NCBI GenBank assembly: GCA_963204915.1
Contig: CAUJHS010000113.1
Coordinates: 1 to 64,000, forward strand
Reading direction: 5' to 3'
Length of the DNA: 64,000 nucleotides
Source of the DNA: Planctomycetota bacterium
Lineage (GTDB): Bacteria; Planctomycetota; Planctomycetia; Pirellulales; Pirellulaceae
Shown here one piece after another: positions 52,110 through 63,000 of this stretch (position 1 is the first letter of the stretch; every line of letters starts with the position of its first letter). Under the pieces are notes generated by a model. The model saw nothing but the letters and a program-made list of their open reading frames with translations, made no database searches and was not told the origin of the DNA. The translations under genes were made by a program, and so were the position numbers.

Positions 52110-55100
52110 ATGCGTTATTTCAATGTCGTCGTAGTCGGCACCGTCGCGTTGTTCACTCTCCACGGTGGCCGTTCTTTGGCTGCAGCCGAAAAGGTCTTTC
52201 ATGCGGGGGTGGCGGCCGTCGATGTGACGCCTACGATGTTTCCCGTCCTTGTGAATGGCATGTTCGAGGAACGAACGGCCGCCGGCGCCGTCGATCGCCT
52301 GATGTCCCGCGCAATCGTGCTTGACGATGGTGAAACCCAACTGGCGATTGTGGTAGTGGACAACTTGATGTTGCCGCGCGATCTGTTGGACGACGCCAAA
52401 GAACAGGCGTCCCAGGCGACGGGCATTCCCACGGATCGCATTTTGATCTCGGCAACGCATACGCATTCCGCCCCGTCAGCCATGGGCTGCCTTGGTAGCA
52501 ATCCGGACTTGGAGTATCAACGTTTTCTGCCGCCGCGTATCGCCAGGAGCATCGCGCTGGCGGCCGAGCGAGTCGTCCCTGCTCGGATTGGATGGAACGT
52601 CGTACAGGCTCCGGAGCACAATCATTGTCGGCGTTGGATCTTTCGTTCCGATCGTACGCAGGACGACCCATTTGGCGTACGCAACGTGCGGGCGAACATG
52701 CACCCGGGTTATCAAAGTCCGAATCATGTCGGCCCTTCCGGGCCTCCCGACCAGGATCTAACGCTGGTTTCGCTGCAAACCCAAAGCGGCGAACTTTTGG
52801 CTGTGCTCGGCAATTACGCCATGCACTACTTCGGCTCGCCGCTTGTTTCCGCCGATTTTTGCGGCCAGTTTGGCGATCATCTGGCGAACGTGGTTGGCAA
52901 GGACAAGATCGACCCCTCGTTTGTCGGCATCATGGCGCAGGGAACCAGCGGCGACAGCATGTGGATGGATTACAGTCAACCGCAGCGGCGCATTTCGCTC
53001 GACGAATACACCGCGGGCGTCGCCAAGATTGCTCATGCAGCGATACAAAAGATTAAGTATCACGACCACGTTCCCCTGGCGATGGCCGAGAGCAAGCTTT
53101 CGCTGCGCCGTCGCACACCGGATACCGCGAGATTGGAATGGGCGCGTCAGTTGGTTGCCGCCCATGGCGACCAACCCTTTCGGGCGCGTGAGGCGATTTA
53201 CGCGCGCGAGCAGATTCTTCTGCATGAGCAGCCGGAAGTCGAACTAAAACTCCAAGCCATTCGCATCGGCGACCTGGCGATCTGTGCATTGCCTAATGAA
53301 GTCTATGGTCTTACCGGCTGGAAGCTGAAGGCGCAAAGTCCCTTCGGTACGACGTTCAATATCGTGTTGGCGAACGGAGCCGAAGGCTATATTCCGCCGC
53401 CGGAACAACACGATTTGGGAGGATACACCACGTGGGCTGCGCGAACGGCAGGATTGGAAGTCGACGCCGAGCCGAAGATCGTCCAGCGGCTGTTGGATAT
53501 GTTGGCAGGTCTCGCCGAGAAGCCATTGAAGAAACTGAGCGACGAGCCATCCGCATATAGTTGCGCTGTCATGCTCACACAGCCCAAAGCCTTCTGGCGT
53601 CTGGGCGAAATGGAAGGGCGCATGGCGCAGGATCACGCCGGAAACTCCCCTGCGAAGTATGAACCGGGAGTGGCCTACTATTTGGAAGGGGATCCGGCGA
53701 GGGGATTACAGTCAGGTCTGCGAGGCAATCGCGCGGCGCACTTCGCGGGCGGACGCGTCGTGGGTTCCGCCGCGGGCATCGGCGACGAATACACCGTCGA
53801 AGGCTGGTTGTGGAATGGTCTGCCGCATGACGCGCGCGCCGTGACCGGCTACTTTTTTTCGCGCGGCCCCGCCAACGATCCGCAAGTCCCCGGCGATCAT
53901 GTGGGCGTCGGCGGCGTCTACCGACCCGAGTGGACCGGCAAACTCATCGTTTTCAATGGCAACGCGCGAGATGAAGTCGTCGTGGGTAAGACGGTCCTCC
54001 CTCTGCGCAGTTGGCATCATCTTGCGTTCGTGCGGAAGAAGAATCAGGTTGCGATTTATCTCAACGGCCATCACGAACCGGAAGCCGCAGGTGAACTGGC
54101 AAACACCATACCGAATGGCGACGTCAATTTCTTTCTCGGTGGGCGAAGCGACAACCTGTTCAACTGGGAAGGTAAACTCGATGAATTCGCATTGTACGAT
54201 CGGGCGCTAACCGCGGACGAAATTGCCGCGCATTATGCGTCCGCCGAGCGTGGGCCGGGGAAATCCGCGACGACAACGCCGGCCGAGCCATCTCCTGCCA
54301 TGGATCCGGCGCCCATGTCGCCCGCGGAATCGCTCAAGGCGCTGAAGATCCGGCCCGGCTTTCAGGCCGAACTCGTGGCCCATGAGCCGCTCGTCCTTGA
54401 TCCGGTCGCGATCGACTGGGGCGCTGACGGCAAATTGTGGGTCGCCGAAATGGCCGACTATCCGCTGGGCGTCGATGGCCAAGGCAAACCCGGCGGGCGC
54501 ATTCGCGTCCTGGAAGACACCGATCATGACGGTCGCTATGACCGCGGAACCGTATTCCTCGAGGGACTGAGTTTTCCAACGGGAGTGCTTACCTGGGGCA
54601 AAGGGATTCTCGTCACGGCAGCGCCGGAAATTATCTATGCCGAGGATACCAACCACGACGGCCAAGCCGACGTGCGGCGGACGCTCTTCACGGGTTTTCT
54701 GGAAGGGAATCAACAACTGCGCGTGAATGGCCTGCGGGTCGGGCTGGATAACTGGGTTTATTGCGCCAGCGGAAGTCATCACAGCGGCTACGGAGCCAAG
54801 AGTCAGATCAAATCGGAGATTACCGGTGAAGAGGTCTACATTGGGAGCCGCGACTTTCGTTTCCAGCCCGACACGGGCCGCATGGAGCCGCTTTCCGGAC
54901 CATCGCAATTTGGCCGCAACCGCGATGATTGGGGACACTGGTTCGGGGTTCAGAACAGCCATCCGATCTGGCACTATGTTCTGGAAGACCGTTATACGCG
55001 GCGGAATCCGCACGTGATTCCTCCCGATCCGAAGCGACACCTGCTGCCAACGAATCCGCCGGTCTTTTCCGCGAAGCCGCCCGAGAAAAGGTTCCACAGT

Positions 55101-57155
55101 TTTCAGGAATCGGGTCGCTTCACCTCCGCATGTTCGGCGATGATCTATCGCGACTCCCTGCTGTTTCGCGGAGTGCATGCGTTTACTTGCGAGCCGTTTC
55201 ATAATCTCGTGCAGCACAATGTGCTGACTCCGGACGGCGTTTCGTTCCGCGCTGCGCGCGATCCGGCGGAGCACGACCGCGAATTCCTGGCGTCCGAGGA
55301 TCGCTGGTGTCGCCCGGTGATGGCGATCACCGGACCCGATGGCGCGCTGTGGATCGTCGACATGTATCGTTACATGATCGAACATCCCGAATGGCTACCG
55401 CCCGAAGGCAAAGAGGAGCTACGACCGTATTACCGCGCAGGAGATGATCGAGGACGGATCTACCGAATCTACCCAGCCGACCGTAGACCAACCGCCGCCG
55501 TCGTCCGCATGGATCAGCTTTCCACTTCGGAACTCGTCGCCCGGCTGTGCAGCACCAACGGATGGCAGCGCGACATGGCGCAGCGGCTGCTGATCGCCAA
55601 ACAAGACTCGGCCTCCGTCCGACTGCTGGAGGAACTCACGATTGGCGAAGAACCTCTGGGGCGACTGCACGCGCTTTGGACCTTAGCCGCCTTGGGCCAG
55701 TTGCGGGCGGAAGTCCTGGCAGCGCGTTTAGCAGACTCCCATCCGCAGATTCGCCGCAACGCATTACTGCTCACCGAAGGACGTCCTCACGATGCGGCTT
55801 TTCTCCTACCAAGGGTGTTGTCCTTAGTCGACGATCCCGATCCGCAAGTGCGGTTGCAATTGGCCTGCACCCTGGGAGAGTTTCGCGACCCGCAGATTGG
55901 ACCTGCGCTGGCCCATTTGGCGATCGCCCACGAACACGACCCCGTGATCTCCGGCGCTGTGGTTAGCAGCGTCACGAAAGAAAACATCGCCGCAGTTCTC
56001 ACGACGATTCTCTCTCACGCAGAGAAAGCGGGGCTGCAGTTCAGGTTATTCGATACCTATCTCGCTTTGGCCATAACGCTGGGGGCCGACGATGCGGTCA
56101 CGCAAGCGCTCGCCCAAATCGTCCAGGATCTACGTCGCCAACCCAGGGCCTGGCACTTCACAGCGATTGCCGGCGCGCAAGAGGCGATGCGACGGCGAAC
56201 GACCGCAACCTCGCCGCCTCAACCGACGTGGATGACGCAGATTCACGAAGTTCAATCCGTCGCACGGCGAATTGTTGTCGATGCCGCCACGTCCGAAGCA
56301 ATGCGCTCGAAAGCGGTGGACATCCTGGGACGTGACGCAGGGGCTAATCAAGCGGCCGATTGGGAAATATTTCGCACGTTGCTTACGCCGCAAACGCCCG
56401 CAACGGTTCAAACCGCGGTCGTGGCGCAACTTGCGAAAGCGCCGGATCCCCAGGTGGCCGCCATGCTGCTCCAAGGTTGGAGGTCGCATAGCCCCGCACT
56501 GCGCAGTCAGATTGTGGCGACTCTCGCTACGCGCCCGCAGTGGGCCGCCTACCTCGTCGAGCAAATAGAAAATCAGCATCTCCTCGTGGGAGAAATCGAT
56601 GTCTTGTCGCGCGGGCTGCTCTTTGCAACGAAGGATGAATCCCTCCGCCAGCGCTTGGAAGCACAGTTCGCCAACACGACATCTGAGGATCGCAAGCAAG
56701 CGATTGCCGTATTTCAATCCGCAACGCAACTCAAAGGCGACTTCTCCCGAGGTTCGGCCGTTTTTCAGAAACATTGCGCTTCCTGCCACAAGTTGGGCGG
56801 CTTCGGCCAGGAAGTCGGACCGAATTTGGCTGCCCTTTCGAACAAGACCCCGTCCGCCTTGTTAGTGTCGATCCTTGATCCGAGTAGCGCGGTCGATTCG
56901 AAATTTGTCAGCTACTTAGCCGTCACGACCGATGGCCGAAGTCTCAGCGGGATCGTGGCGACCGAAACCGGCGCGAGTGTTACCCTGCTCGCCGCCGACG
57001 GCAAGCGACAGGACATTTTACGGAGCGATATTGAATCGTTACAAAGTACCGGGAAGTCGCTGATGCCTGACGGATTCGAACGGGATCTGATTCCGCAGGA
57101 CCTGGCCGACTTAATCCAGTTCGTCGCGCAGGCTGGTGCGGAGAAGGTCGAATGA
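52110..57155 (+). CDS. Ceramidase-like - LamG - PVC dehydrogenase - HEAT - cytochrome c fusion protein
   Basis: A 1681-residue exported protein. ATG 52110 starts a signal peptide (MRYFNVVVVGTVALFTLHGG); the frame extends to 52023 without need. Domains in order: neutral/alkaline ceramidase N-terminal type, about 28-480 (FHAGVAAVDVTPTMFPVLVN, RILISATHTHSAPSAMG); LamG/concanavalin-like, about 560-730 (DEYTVEGWLWNGLPHD, WHHLAFVRKKNQVAIYLNGH); PVC-type dehydrogenase propeller, about 755-1150 (FQAELVAHEPLVLDPVAIDW, LWVAEMADYPLG, GHWFGVQNSHPIWHYVLEDR); HEAT-like helices, about 1170-1530; and a heme c domain with KHCASCHKLGGFGQEVGPNL (CxxCH near 1555) ending in the GIVATETGASVTLLAADGK module of PVC cytochromes. 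The parts are usually separate proteins. It may couple lipid or amide hydrolysis to oxidation. The domain boundaries are approximate, the whole reading frame is unbroken, and function is unknown. Confidence 0.85.
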   Translation: MRYFNVVVVGTVALFTLHGGRSLAAAEKVFHAGVAAVDVTPTMFPVLVNGMFEERTAAGAVDRLMSRAIVLDDGETQLAIVVVDNLMLPRDLLDDAKEQASQATGIPTDRILISATHTHSAPSAMGCLGSNPDLEYQRFLPPRIARSIALAAERVVPARIGWNVVQAPEHNHCRRWIFRSDRTQDDPFGVRNVRANMHPGYQSPNHVGPSGPPDQDLTLVSLQTQSGELLAVLGNYAMHYFGSPLVSADFCGQFGDHLANVVGKDKIDPSFVGIMAQGTSGDSMWMDYSQPQRRISLDEYTAGVAKIAHAAIQKIKYHDHVPLAMAESKLSLRRRTPDTARLEWARQLVAAHGDQPFRAREAIYAREQILLHEQPEVELKLQAIRIGDLAICALPNEVYGLTGWKLKAQSPFGTTFNIVLANGAEGYIPPPEQHDLGGYTTWAARTAGLEVDAEPKIVQRLLDMLAGLAEKPLKKLSDEPSAYSCAVMLTQPKAFWRLGEMEGRMAQDHAGNSPAKYEPGVAYYLEGDPARGLQSGLRGNRAAHFAGGRVVGSAAGIGDEYTVEGWLWNGLPHDARAVTGYFFSRGPANDPQVPGDHVGVGGVYRPEWTGKLIVFNGNARDEVVVGKTVLPLRSWHHLAFVRKKNQVAIYLNGHHEPEAAGELANTIPNGDVNFFLGGRSDNLFNWEGKLDEFALYDRALTADEIAAHYASAERGPGKSATTTPAEPSPAMDPAPMSPAESLKALKIRPGFQAELVAHEPLVLDPVAIDWGADGKLWVAEMADYPLGVDGQGKPGGRIRVLEDTDHDGRYDRGTVFLEGLSFPTGVLTWGKGILVTAAPEIIYAEDTNHDGQADVRRTLFTGFLEGNQQLRVNGLRVGLDNWVYCASGSHHSGYGAKSQIKSEITGEEVYIGSRDFRFQPDTGRMEPLSGPSQFGRNRDDWGHWFGVQNSHPIWHYVLEDRYTRRNPHVIPPDPKRHLLPTNPPVFSAKPPEKRFHSFQESGRFTSACSAMIYRDSLLFRGVHAFTCEPFHNLVQHNVLTPDGVSFRAARDPAEHDREFLASEDRWCRPVMAITGPDGALWIVDMYRYMIEHPEWLPPEGKEELRPYYRAGDDRGRIYRIYPADRRPTAAVVRMDQLSTSELVARLCSTNGWQRDMAQRLLIAKQDSASVRLLEELTIGEEPLGRLHALWTLAALGQLRAEVLAARLADSHPQIRRNALLLTEGRPHDAAFLLPRVLSLVDDPDPQVRLQLACTLGEFRDPQIGPALAHLAIAHEHDPVISGAVVSSVTKENIAAVLTTILSHAEKAGLQFRLFDTYLALAITLGADDAVTQALAQIVQDLRRQPRAWHFTAIAGAQEAMRRRTTATSPPQPTWMTQIHEVQSVARRIVVDAATSEAMRSKAVDILGRDAGANQAADWEIFRTLLTPQTPATVQTAVVAQLAKAPDPQVAAMLLQGWRSHSPALRSQIVATLATRPQWAAYLVEQIENQHLLVGEIDVLSRGLLFATKDESLRQRLEAQFANTTSEDRKQAIAVFQSATQLKGDFSRGSAVFQKHCASCHKLGGFGQEVGPNLAALSNKTPSALLVSILDPSSAVDSKFVSYLAVTTDGRSLSGIVATETGASVTLLAADGKRQDILRSDIESLQSTGKSLMPDGFERDLIPQDLADLIQFVAQAGAEKVE

Positions 57156-57211
57156 CCTGATAAGATCGCAACGCACTCCCTCGTCGAAACATCCGGCCAG
57201 GGCGAAGCCGC

Positions 57212-57229
57212 CGCGAGCGAACACTCGCG
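57212..57229. terminator. Small hairpin between convergent genes
   Basis: CGCGAG-CGAACA-CTCGCG is a perfect six-base stem with a six-base loop, 56 bases past the stop of the fusion gene and 45 bases past the stop of the convergent serine hydrolase gene. No T-run is present, so it is only a weak bidirectional terminator candidate. Confidence 0.4.
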
Positions 57230-57273
57230 AGGGCGCACCATGGGCCCGAGGGACGAGCCTTCTGCCGCGCGAT

Positions 57274-58383
57274 TCATGGCTTTACCGGGAGGTAGTGCTG
57301 GATGAGCGCGCCGGTGGCTTCGTCGCAGGCTTTCGCCGCTGCGGCGCCTCCTTGATTGCAGGCAACCAGCGTGGCGAAGTTGCGCTGCGGCGCAATCCAC
57401 ACCGTGGCGAACCATGCCGTATTGCTGCCGCTATGTGTGAGCGCTTTGCCGTCAGCCCACGGGCGCTCCACCACCATCCAGCCGCAAGCATAGTCTTCGT
57501 TCGCGGGCGGCGGCGTGTGCAACTTCTCCCAGGTGGCGGGCTGGAGGAGATCGCCTTTGCCCTGGGCGCCTTGGAGATGCAGAATGACGAACTTCGCCCA
57601 GTCCGACACACTGCAATGCACGGTACCCGCAGGACCGATCGACGGCGCATTATCCATCTGCGTCGGCTTCCCGTCGGCCGTGTGTCCCCAAGGTTGGTCC
57701 AGTGAGTGTTTCGCGCCAGGAGGACCGAAGCCCGCCGTTTTCATGTTCAAGGGTTGGAACATACCTTCGGTCATCAACTCTTCCCATGAATGGCCCGTCG
57801 CCTGCTCCGCCATTAAGCCGGCGAAGGCATAGCCGGCGTTCGAGTATTCGAATTTGGTTCCCGGCGGGTTGGGCGGTTCCCATTTCGACCACTGCTTCAA
57901 GAGATTTCGTCGTTGCTCCGTCGTGGAGTCTCCTTGCAACAGTCCCCACGGCCCGTTCGCCGGTAGCCCTGAGCGATGCGTTAACAGATGCTCCAGCGTG
58001 ACGCTGCCGAGGTTTTCGTGAAACTGCGGCTTGAACTCGGGAAAGGTTTCAGCCAGGGCCGACTCCCACCGCAGCTTGCCGGTCTCGATCAACATGGCGA
58101 TGCGCGTCGCGGTCATCGCTTTGGTGCACGAGCCGATGTGAACGTGGTCGGCAATCGTGATTTTTTCCTCGGCGCCGAGCTTTCGCACGCCGACGGCCCC
58201 CAACGCCGTTAGCTTGCCATTGACAATCACACCGCCAATTATTCCCGGCAGGTTATGCTTCGTGCGGATTGGCTGAAGCAACTCAATCACCTTCGGATCC
58301 GGGTGCAACTCGTCGTCGGCAAACATGAGCCGTCCATCGCATAAAGCAAGCACCATGGCGCCAAGCAGCATAACTCGAATCAT
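57274..58383 (-). CDS. Exported serine beta-lactamase-fold hydrolase (class C/esterase-like)
   Basis: A 369-residue protein. ATG 58383, behind CGAGG, starts a signal peptide (MIRVMLLGAMVLALCDGRLM). The penicillin-binding-protein fold is clear: HIGSCTKAMTATRIAMLIET contains the S-x-x-K nucleophile pair, LEHLLTHRSGLP follows, FEYSNAGYAFAGLMAEQATG gives the Y-x-N motif, and LTHSGSNTAWFATVWIAPQR the H-S-G (KTG-equivalent) strand. Proteins of this group include class C beta-lactamases, D-aminopeptidases and esterases; HSG and the spacing favour the esterase/peptidase side, so antibiotic resistance should not be assumed. It shares a 160-base divergent promoter region with the DUF1501 gene and is not near the BlaI system. 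Confidence 0.88.
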   Translation of the reverse strand: MIRVMLLGAMVLALCDGRLMFADDELHPDPKVIELLQPIRTKHNLPGIIGGVIVNGKLTALGAVGVRKLGAEEKITIADHVHIGSCTKAMTATRIAMLIETGKLRWESALAETFPEFKPQFHENLGSVTLEHLLTHRSGLPANGPWGLLQGDSTTEQRRNLLKQWSKWEPPNPPGTKFEYSNAGYAFAGLMAEQATGHSWEELMTEGMFQPLNMKTAGFGPPGAKHSLDQPWGHTADGKPTQMDNAPSIGPAGTVHCSVSDWAKFVILHLQGAQGKGDLLQPATWEKLHTPPPANEDYACGWMVVERPWADGKALTHSGSNTAWFATVWIAPQRNFATLVACNQGGAAAAKACDEATGALIQHYLPVKP

Positions 58384-58543
58384 TGCGAACCTCGATGTTT
58401 CCGGGGGCAAGGCCGCGAAGCGGCAACGGCACACTGCCAATATAGTGGATGATTGGCGGTCGCCGCTGCCAAGCTCAATCCAGCTTGCATTTCGCGCCGC
58501 AAGGCCTCATACTTCGCGAATCGAAATCTATAAGGATGCGCTT

Positions 58544-59947
58544 ATGAATACCTTCGAGCTGAATCGGCGGCAAGCGTTGATTGTGGGAGGCATGGGAGCG
58601 CTTTCGCTGGGCATGCCGGGCGCGGTGATGGGCGCCGACAAACTCGACGCCAGCGGCAACGCGGTGGCGGCGGACAAATCGTGCATCTTCGTCTTGCTCT
58701 GCGGCGGGCCAAGCCACATTGATACCTGGGACATGAAGCCCGAGGCGCCCGACACCATCCGCGGACCCTATCGGCCCATCGCCACGAAGGTCCCCGGCAT
58801 GCGCATCAACGAGATGCACACCGAGTTGGCCAAGCTGACCGATCAGTTCACGCTCATCAACTCGATGACGCACCCCGGCGCCATCAGCAATCACTTTGAC
58901 GCGATGCACAACCTGCTCAGCGGGCAGTCCGCCAAGCGCGTGGCCGAGGGCGTGCCCGACGATCAGCCTTACCTCGGCTCCTTCGTCGCCAAGCATAAGC
59001 CGAGCAAACGGAACCTCGTTTCCAACGCCTGGCTCATCAAGTGCGTTGGCCCGCCCGTGTTTTGTGCGCCCAACATCGGCCTGGGCGGTTATCTTGGCTC
59101 GGCTTATGCGCCGGTGTTTGTCGGTTCGGCGCAAAACCATCCGGCGATGGACAACTTCACACCGCCGGAGATCTATGATCTCGGCGACCAGGCTCGGCTC
59201 GACCAACGCCGCGAGTTGCTCGTCAAACTGGAAAGCAAATCGCTAGCCAGGGATGCGCGCGGCGCCGACTGGGCCGCCTTGCGCGAAAAGGGTTACGACG
59301 CCATGACGCGCCCCGAAGGCCGCGATGCGTTCAAGTTGGATCGTGAACCAGACAAGGTGCGCGACCGCTACGGCCGCCATCCGTTGGGACAAAATCTGCT
59401 GCTTGCCCGGCGGATGGTCGAAGCGGGCGTGCGGTTCGTCACGGTGAACGGCTGGACCGGGCAGGCCCCGCATGACACGGCTGGCCCGCCCAGCAGTAGT
59501 TGGGACATGCATGGCGGCAACATGGGCATGGGCGACGCCTTCGGCGATGGCTCTTACGGCATGGGCTTCTGCCTGCCGCGGCTCGACCAGGCGCTCTCCG
59601 CGCTGCTCATCGACTTGAAAGACCGCGGCATGATGGATAACACATTGGTGGTGGTCACCGGCGAGTTCGGGCGCACGCCCAACGTGCTGACCCAGCTGCC
59701 GCCGGGCCGCCAGCACTGGCCGAGTTGCTTCTCGGCCATCCTGGCCGGCGCGGGCATCGGCGGCGGCCACGTGTACGGCAAGTCGGACAAGCATGGCGCG
59801 TACGTCGAAAGCAACCCCATCCGCCCCGAAGAACTAGCCGCCACGATTTACCACGCGCTGGATATCCCCCTCAACGAACCCCAAAACAACAGCGGCATCT
59901 CCCGGCCCATCGCCACGGGAAAACCTGTCATGGAACTGTTCGGGTAG
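58544..59947 (+). CDS. DUF1501 secreted protein, intact copy
   Basis: A 467-residue protein from ATG 58544 after AAGGATG. The leader MNTFELNRRQALIVGGMGAL is TAT-like although only an N-R-R pair is present. The body follows the DUF1501 order: SCIFVLLCGGPSHIDTWDMK, APDTIRGPYRPIATKVPGMR, LINSMTHPGAISNHFDAMHN, RRMVEAGVRFVTVNGWTGQA, VVVTGEFGRTPNV and YVESNPIRPEELAATIYHAL. The family resembles alkaline-phosphatase-superfamily hydrolases, but its reaction is unknown. Unlike the copy at 24218-25501 it is unbroken and has no DUF1549/DUF1553 partner beside it. It is preceded divergently by the serine hydrolase gene. The family call is very secure. Confidence 0.92.
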   Translation: MNTFELNRRQALIVGGMGALSLGMPGAVMGADKLDASGNAVAADKSCIFVLLCGGPSHIDTWDMKPEAPDTIRGPYRPIATKVPGMRINEMHTELAKLTDQFTLINSMTHPGAISNHFDAMHNLLSGQSAKRVAEGVPDDQPYLGSFVAKHKPSKRNLVSNAWLIKCVGPPVFCAPNIGLGGYLGSAYAPVFVGSAQNHPAMDNFTPPEIYDLGDQARLDQRRELLVKLESKSLARDARGADWAALREKGYDAMTRPEGRDAFKLDREPDKVRDRYGRHPLGQNLLLARRMVEAGVRFVTVNGWTGQAPHDTAGPPSSSWDMHGGNMGMGDAFGDGSYGMGFCLPRLDQALSALLIDLKDRGMMDNTLVVVTGEFGRTPNVLTQLPPGRQHWPSCFSAILAGAGIGGGHVYGKSDKHGAYVESNPIRPEELAATIYHALDIPLNEPQNNSGISRPIATGKPVMELFG

Positions 59948-60076
59948 CCAATGCGGCGTTGATCTGTCATCTGCGAACTAACATTGAAACGCGATCGCTC
60001 TTGCACGGCGTGTCGCTAGTTGATCGATTGACGATTCTCCGTCGGTCGCTGCTCCTGGGGCATGTCGGTAAGAAAC

Positions 60077-63000
60077 TTAATCCCACCAGAAGAACACGCG
60101 GCGGGTGGATTCCACGTGCTGCGCCAACTTGGCCAACGATCCGGCGCCTTGATGCACGGTATCGGGGCAGAAGCGGAAAATGCGTTGGGCGAGCGCGTGC
60201 GCTTCGGTTGCGTTAAGGGGCCGATTGAACTCGATGTCCACGAAGTCGCGCCCAGCGCCCCAGAGCGTGAAGGGGAACTCGGCATCGAGCGCGCGGAACC
60301 ACGCGACCACGTCGGGCCGATTCAAACCGCCTTCCTCGCCATAGTCGCCGCCCGGCGACGGACCGCACGCAGCCAACACCGTGAAACGATCGGTGGTAGG
60401 GAGGAGCAGCAAATACTTGCCTGAAGGTCCGCACCCCACGGGCCGCCCCAAATCGAGAATGCTCGCTCCCAGCTCATGAACCCGGGGACGCAACTCGCCA
60501 ATCAGGCTACGAACCTTCGCGTCAAGCACGTTCCACTCGACCCCGAAACGCGCCACGTCGGTTGGCGCATGGCGCAGGGCGGCATCGGTTTCGCACTCCG
60601 CCGTGACAAAAAACGCTTTCATGGCAGGGCGGTCGGGCATGGGTTGCGGCGTTTCGCCGGTGGTCGTTCGCACCAGTTCCACCGCTTCGTGGAAAGACTT
60701 CGACTCGTCTTCCTTGGCCATGGCCAAAGCCGCTAAGAAGTGCGCAGCCAAGGTATCGTCTTCAAGGCGTGCGCCGGCGGCGAGCAAGTCTTCGATGATC
60801 GCAGCATGCCCCAGCCAGGCGGCGACCATCAGCGGCGACCAACCGCGGCGGTTGCGCCTGTTCGGATCGGCGCCGGCTTGCAAGAGCCGCGCGACGAGTT
60901 TCGTCTTCCCCTTTTCACTCAATTGCTGTTGTTCGTTCGCCAAGGCGACGAAGAGCGGTGTCGGAAAAAGCGCGGACGAAATCTGACGATTTACATCGGC
61001 GCCCGCTTCGATCATCATCGCGACCAGATCCGCATTCCCTTGCGCGACCGCGAGCGAAAAGGCGTCGCTGCCGCGGCGCGGAGCATGCGAGTCGGCGCCG
61101 GCTTGCAACGCGGCTTTTGCGCGCTGGAGATCGCCCCGTTCGATCGCCCGAAAGAGGTCTTGCTGCGATGGCGGCGCTCCCTGGGCGCCGGCATGCTTCA
61201 GCAGTTTGGCCGTCTTCGAGGCCCGTTGCTCGCGCGCCAAGTCGAGGACCGTTTTTCCGTCGGCATCGCGCGCATTGACATTCGCTCCGGCCTCAAGCAG
61301 CGCGCGCACGTTGTCCGGTTCGTCGCAGCCGCTGCCGACCACCATCAGCAACGGGGTGTGTCCGGTGTGATCTTCCGCATTCGCGTCGGCGCCTGCCGCC
61401 AAAAGCAGGGAAAGCGCCGACGAGCGGACCTGGCACGCATCGAAGAGTGCGGTCCGGCCTTGATGATCGCGCTGGTTGACCGTGGCGCCTGCCTCCAGCA
61501 GCGCGTGAATGACTCCTTCCGGATTGGACGCCCAATCGGGATTCACGCGACAGGCCAACATCAGCGGCGTCACGCCCTCTTGATCTTGCGCGTTCGGATC
61601 GGCGCCGTGTTCCAGGAGCAGTCGCACGATGGGTGCGGTGTCAATCTCGTTCGACGTGTGCAAAACCACGTCATCACTCGCCACATGTCGGCACTCGACG
61701 TAAGTCTCCATCGCCGCCGCCGCGTGCAAGGGCGTGCGTCCCTGCGCATCGCGAGCGTTGGGGTCAGCGCCCGACTCCAGCAGCAACTGGACCGTTTCCG
61801 CTTGCCGCGCGGCCGCGTGTTCGCGGTAGGGATGATCTTCCGCTTCGAGCAGATCCACTTGCGGGTCTTGTTCGTACACGGTTGTTTGCAATGCGCACGC
61901 CGCGTGAAGCGGGGTGGCGCCTTGGGAGTTTGCGCCGTTGCCCTCCAACCCCAGTTCGAGCAGTCGGCGCACGGTCCCGGCGCTTCCCCGGCGCGCGGCG
62001 ATTTCCAGAGCTTGCTGGGTTGGCTGCACTCCGGCTTCGCGAAACACCTCAAGCAGGCCGAAGTGATCTTTCTCAAAAGCCCGCTCCAACGGGTGCGAAG
62101 ACGGTTCTTCGTTCGTCTCGGAATCGAACTCATCCTCGTTGGTTTCGTCAAAGTCTTCCGACTCGACTGGAACTTCCGGCATGACCGAGACGCACGTCGG
62201 ATCAGCGCCCGCGGCCAGCAAGGCGCGGACGATTTCGGCATGGCCGATTTCCGCCGCATGCAAAAGCGCCGTGTCGCCTTCGGGACTGCGCGCGTTCGGA
62301 TCCGCGCCGGCGGCCAGCAGCGCGGCGACAATCGTTGCGTGCCCTCCGGCAACGGCCGCCGTAAGCGGCGTGCTGCTTGACATAAACCAGGTCGGTTCGC
62401 CCGACGACAATTCCACATCGGCGCCCGCCTCAAGCAGAGCCTGCACGCACTCCCTATGTCCTTCCTGACAGGCGGCGAGCAGCGCCGTGCGGTGCTCGGC
62501 GGCAGGGCGGTCATCGCGATGGTTCGGATCGGCGCCCTTGGTCAATAGCGACCGAACGTCGTCGACAAGACCTTTGGCCGCAGAGCGGATCAGGCGCGGG
62601 CCAAGCGACTGCTTGTTGTTCGATGGAGATGGCGATTTCGTCAAGGGCGCCAGGCGGTCAATGACCTCACCGTGACCAAGCGCCTCGGCCACGTCCCGCG
62701 GAGTCTGCCCGCGGTCGTTCCGGAGGTTTGCGTCGGCGCCGGCCTCTAACAGCGCTTCAACCAGTTCGAGTTTGCCCTGGTGGGCTGCAACGTGCAACGG
62801 TGTAGCTCCGATCGTCAACTCCGCCTGGAACGAGTCGTTCTTGCGGTATTCGAGATTCGGATCGGCTCCCGATCGCAGCAGAAGCCGTACCAGGTTCGCG
62901 CGACCGCGCATCACGGCGTTCAGCAGCGGCGTGTCGCCATCGCTTGCGGCGGCGTTGGCGCAGGCGCCGTGAGCAAGCAGCAGTTCGACGATTGACTTTT

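Noticed and set aside
54207-55385. 392-codon minus-strand frame inside the fusion gene
   Set aside because: Shadow of the PVC dehydrogenase region, which has clear family motifs on the plus strand.
57274-58383. Reading the serine hydrolase as the beta-lactamase controlled by the BlaI/M56 pair
   Set aside because: It is 27 kb from the pair, lacks an obvious BlaI operator at its start, and its motifs fit esterases or peptidases as well as lactamases.
60740-62380. 546-codon plus-strand frame opposite the ankyrin gene
   Set aside because: Ankyrin repeat DNA leaves a periodic open antisense frame; the arginine-rich translation is an artefact.
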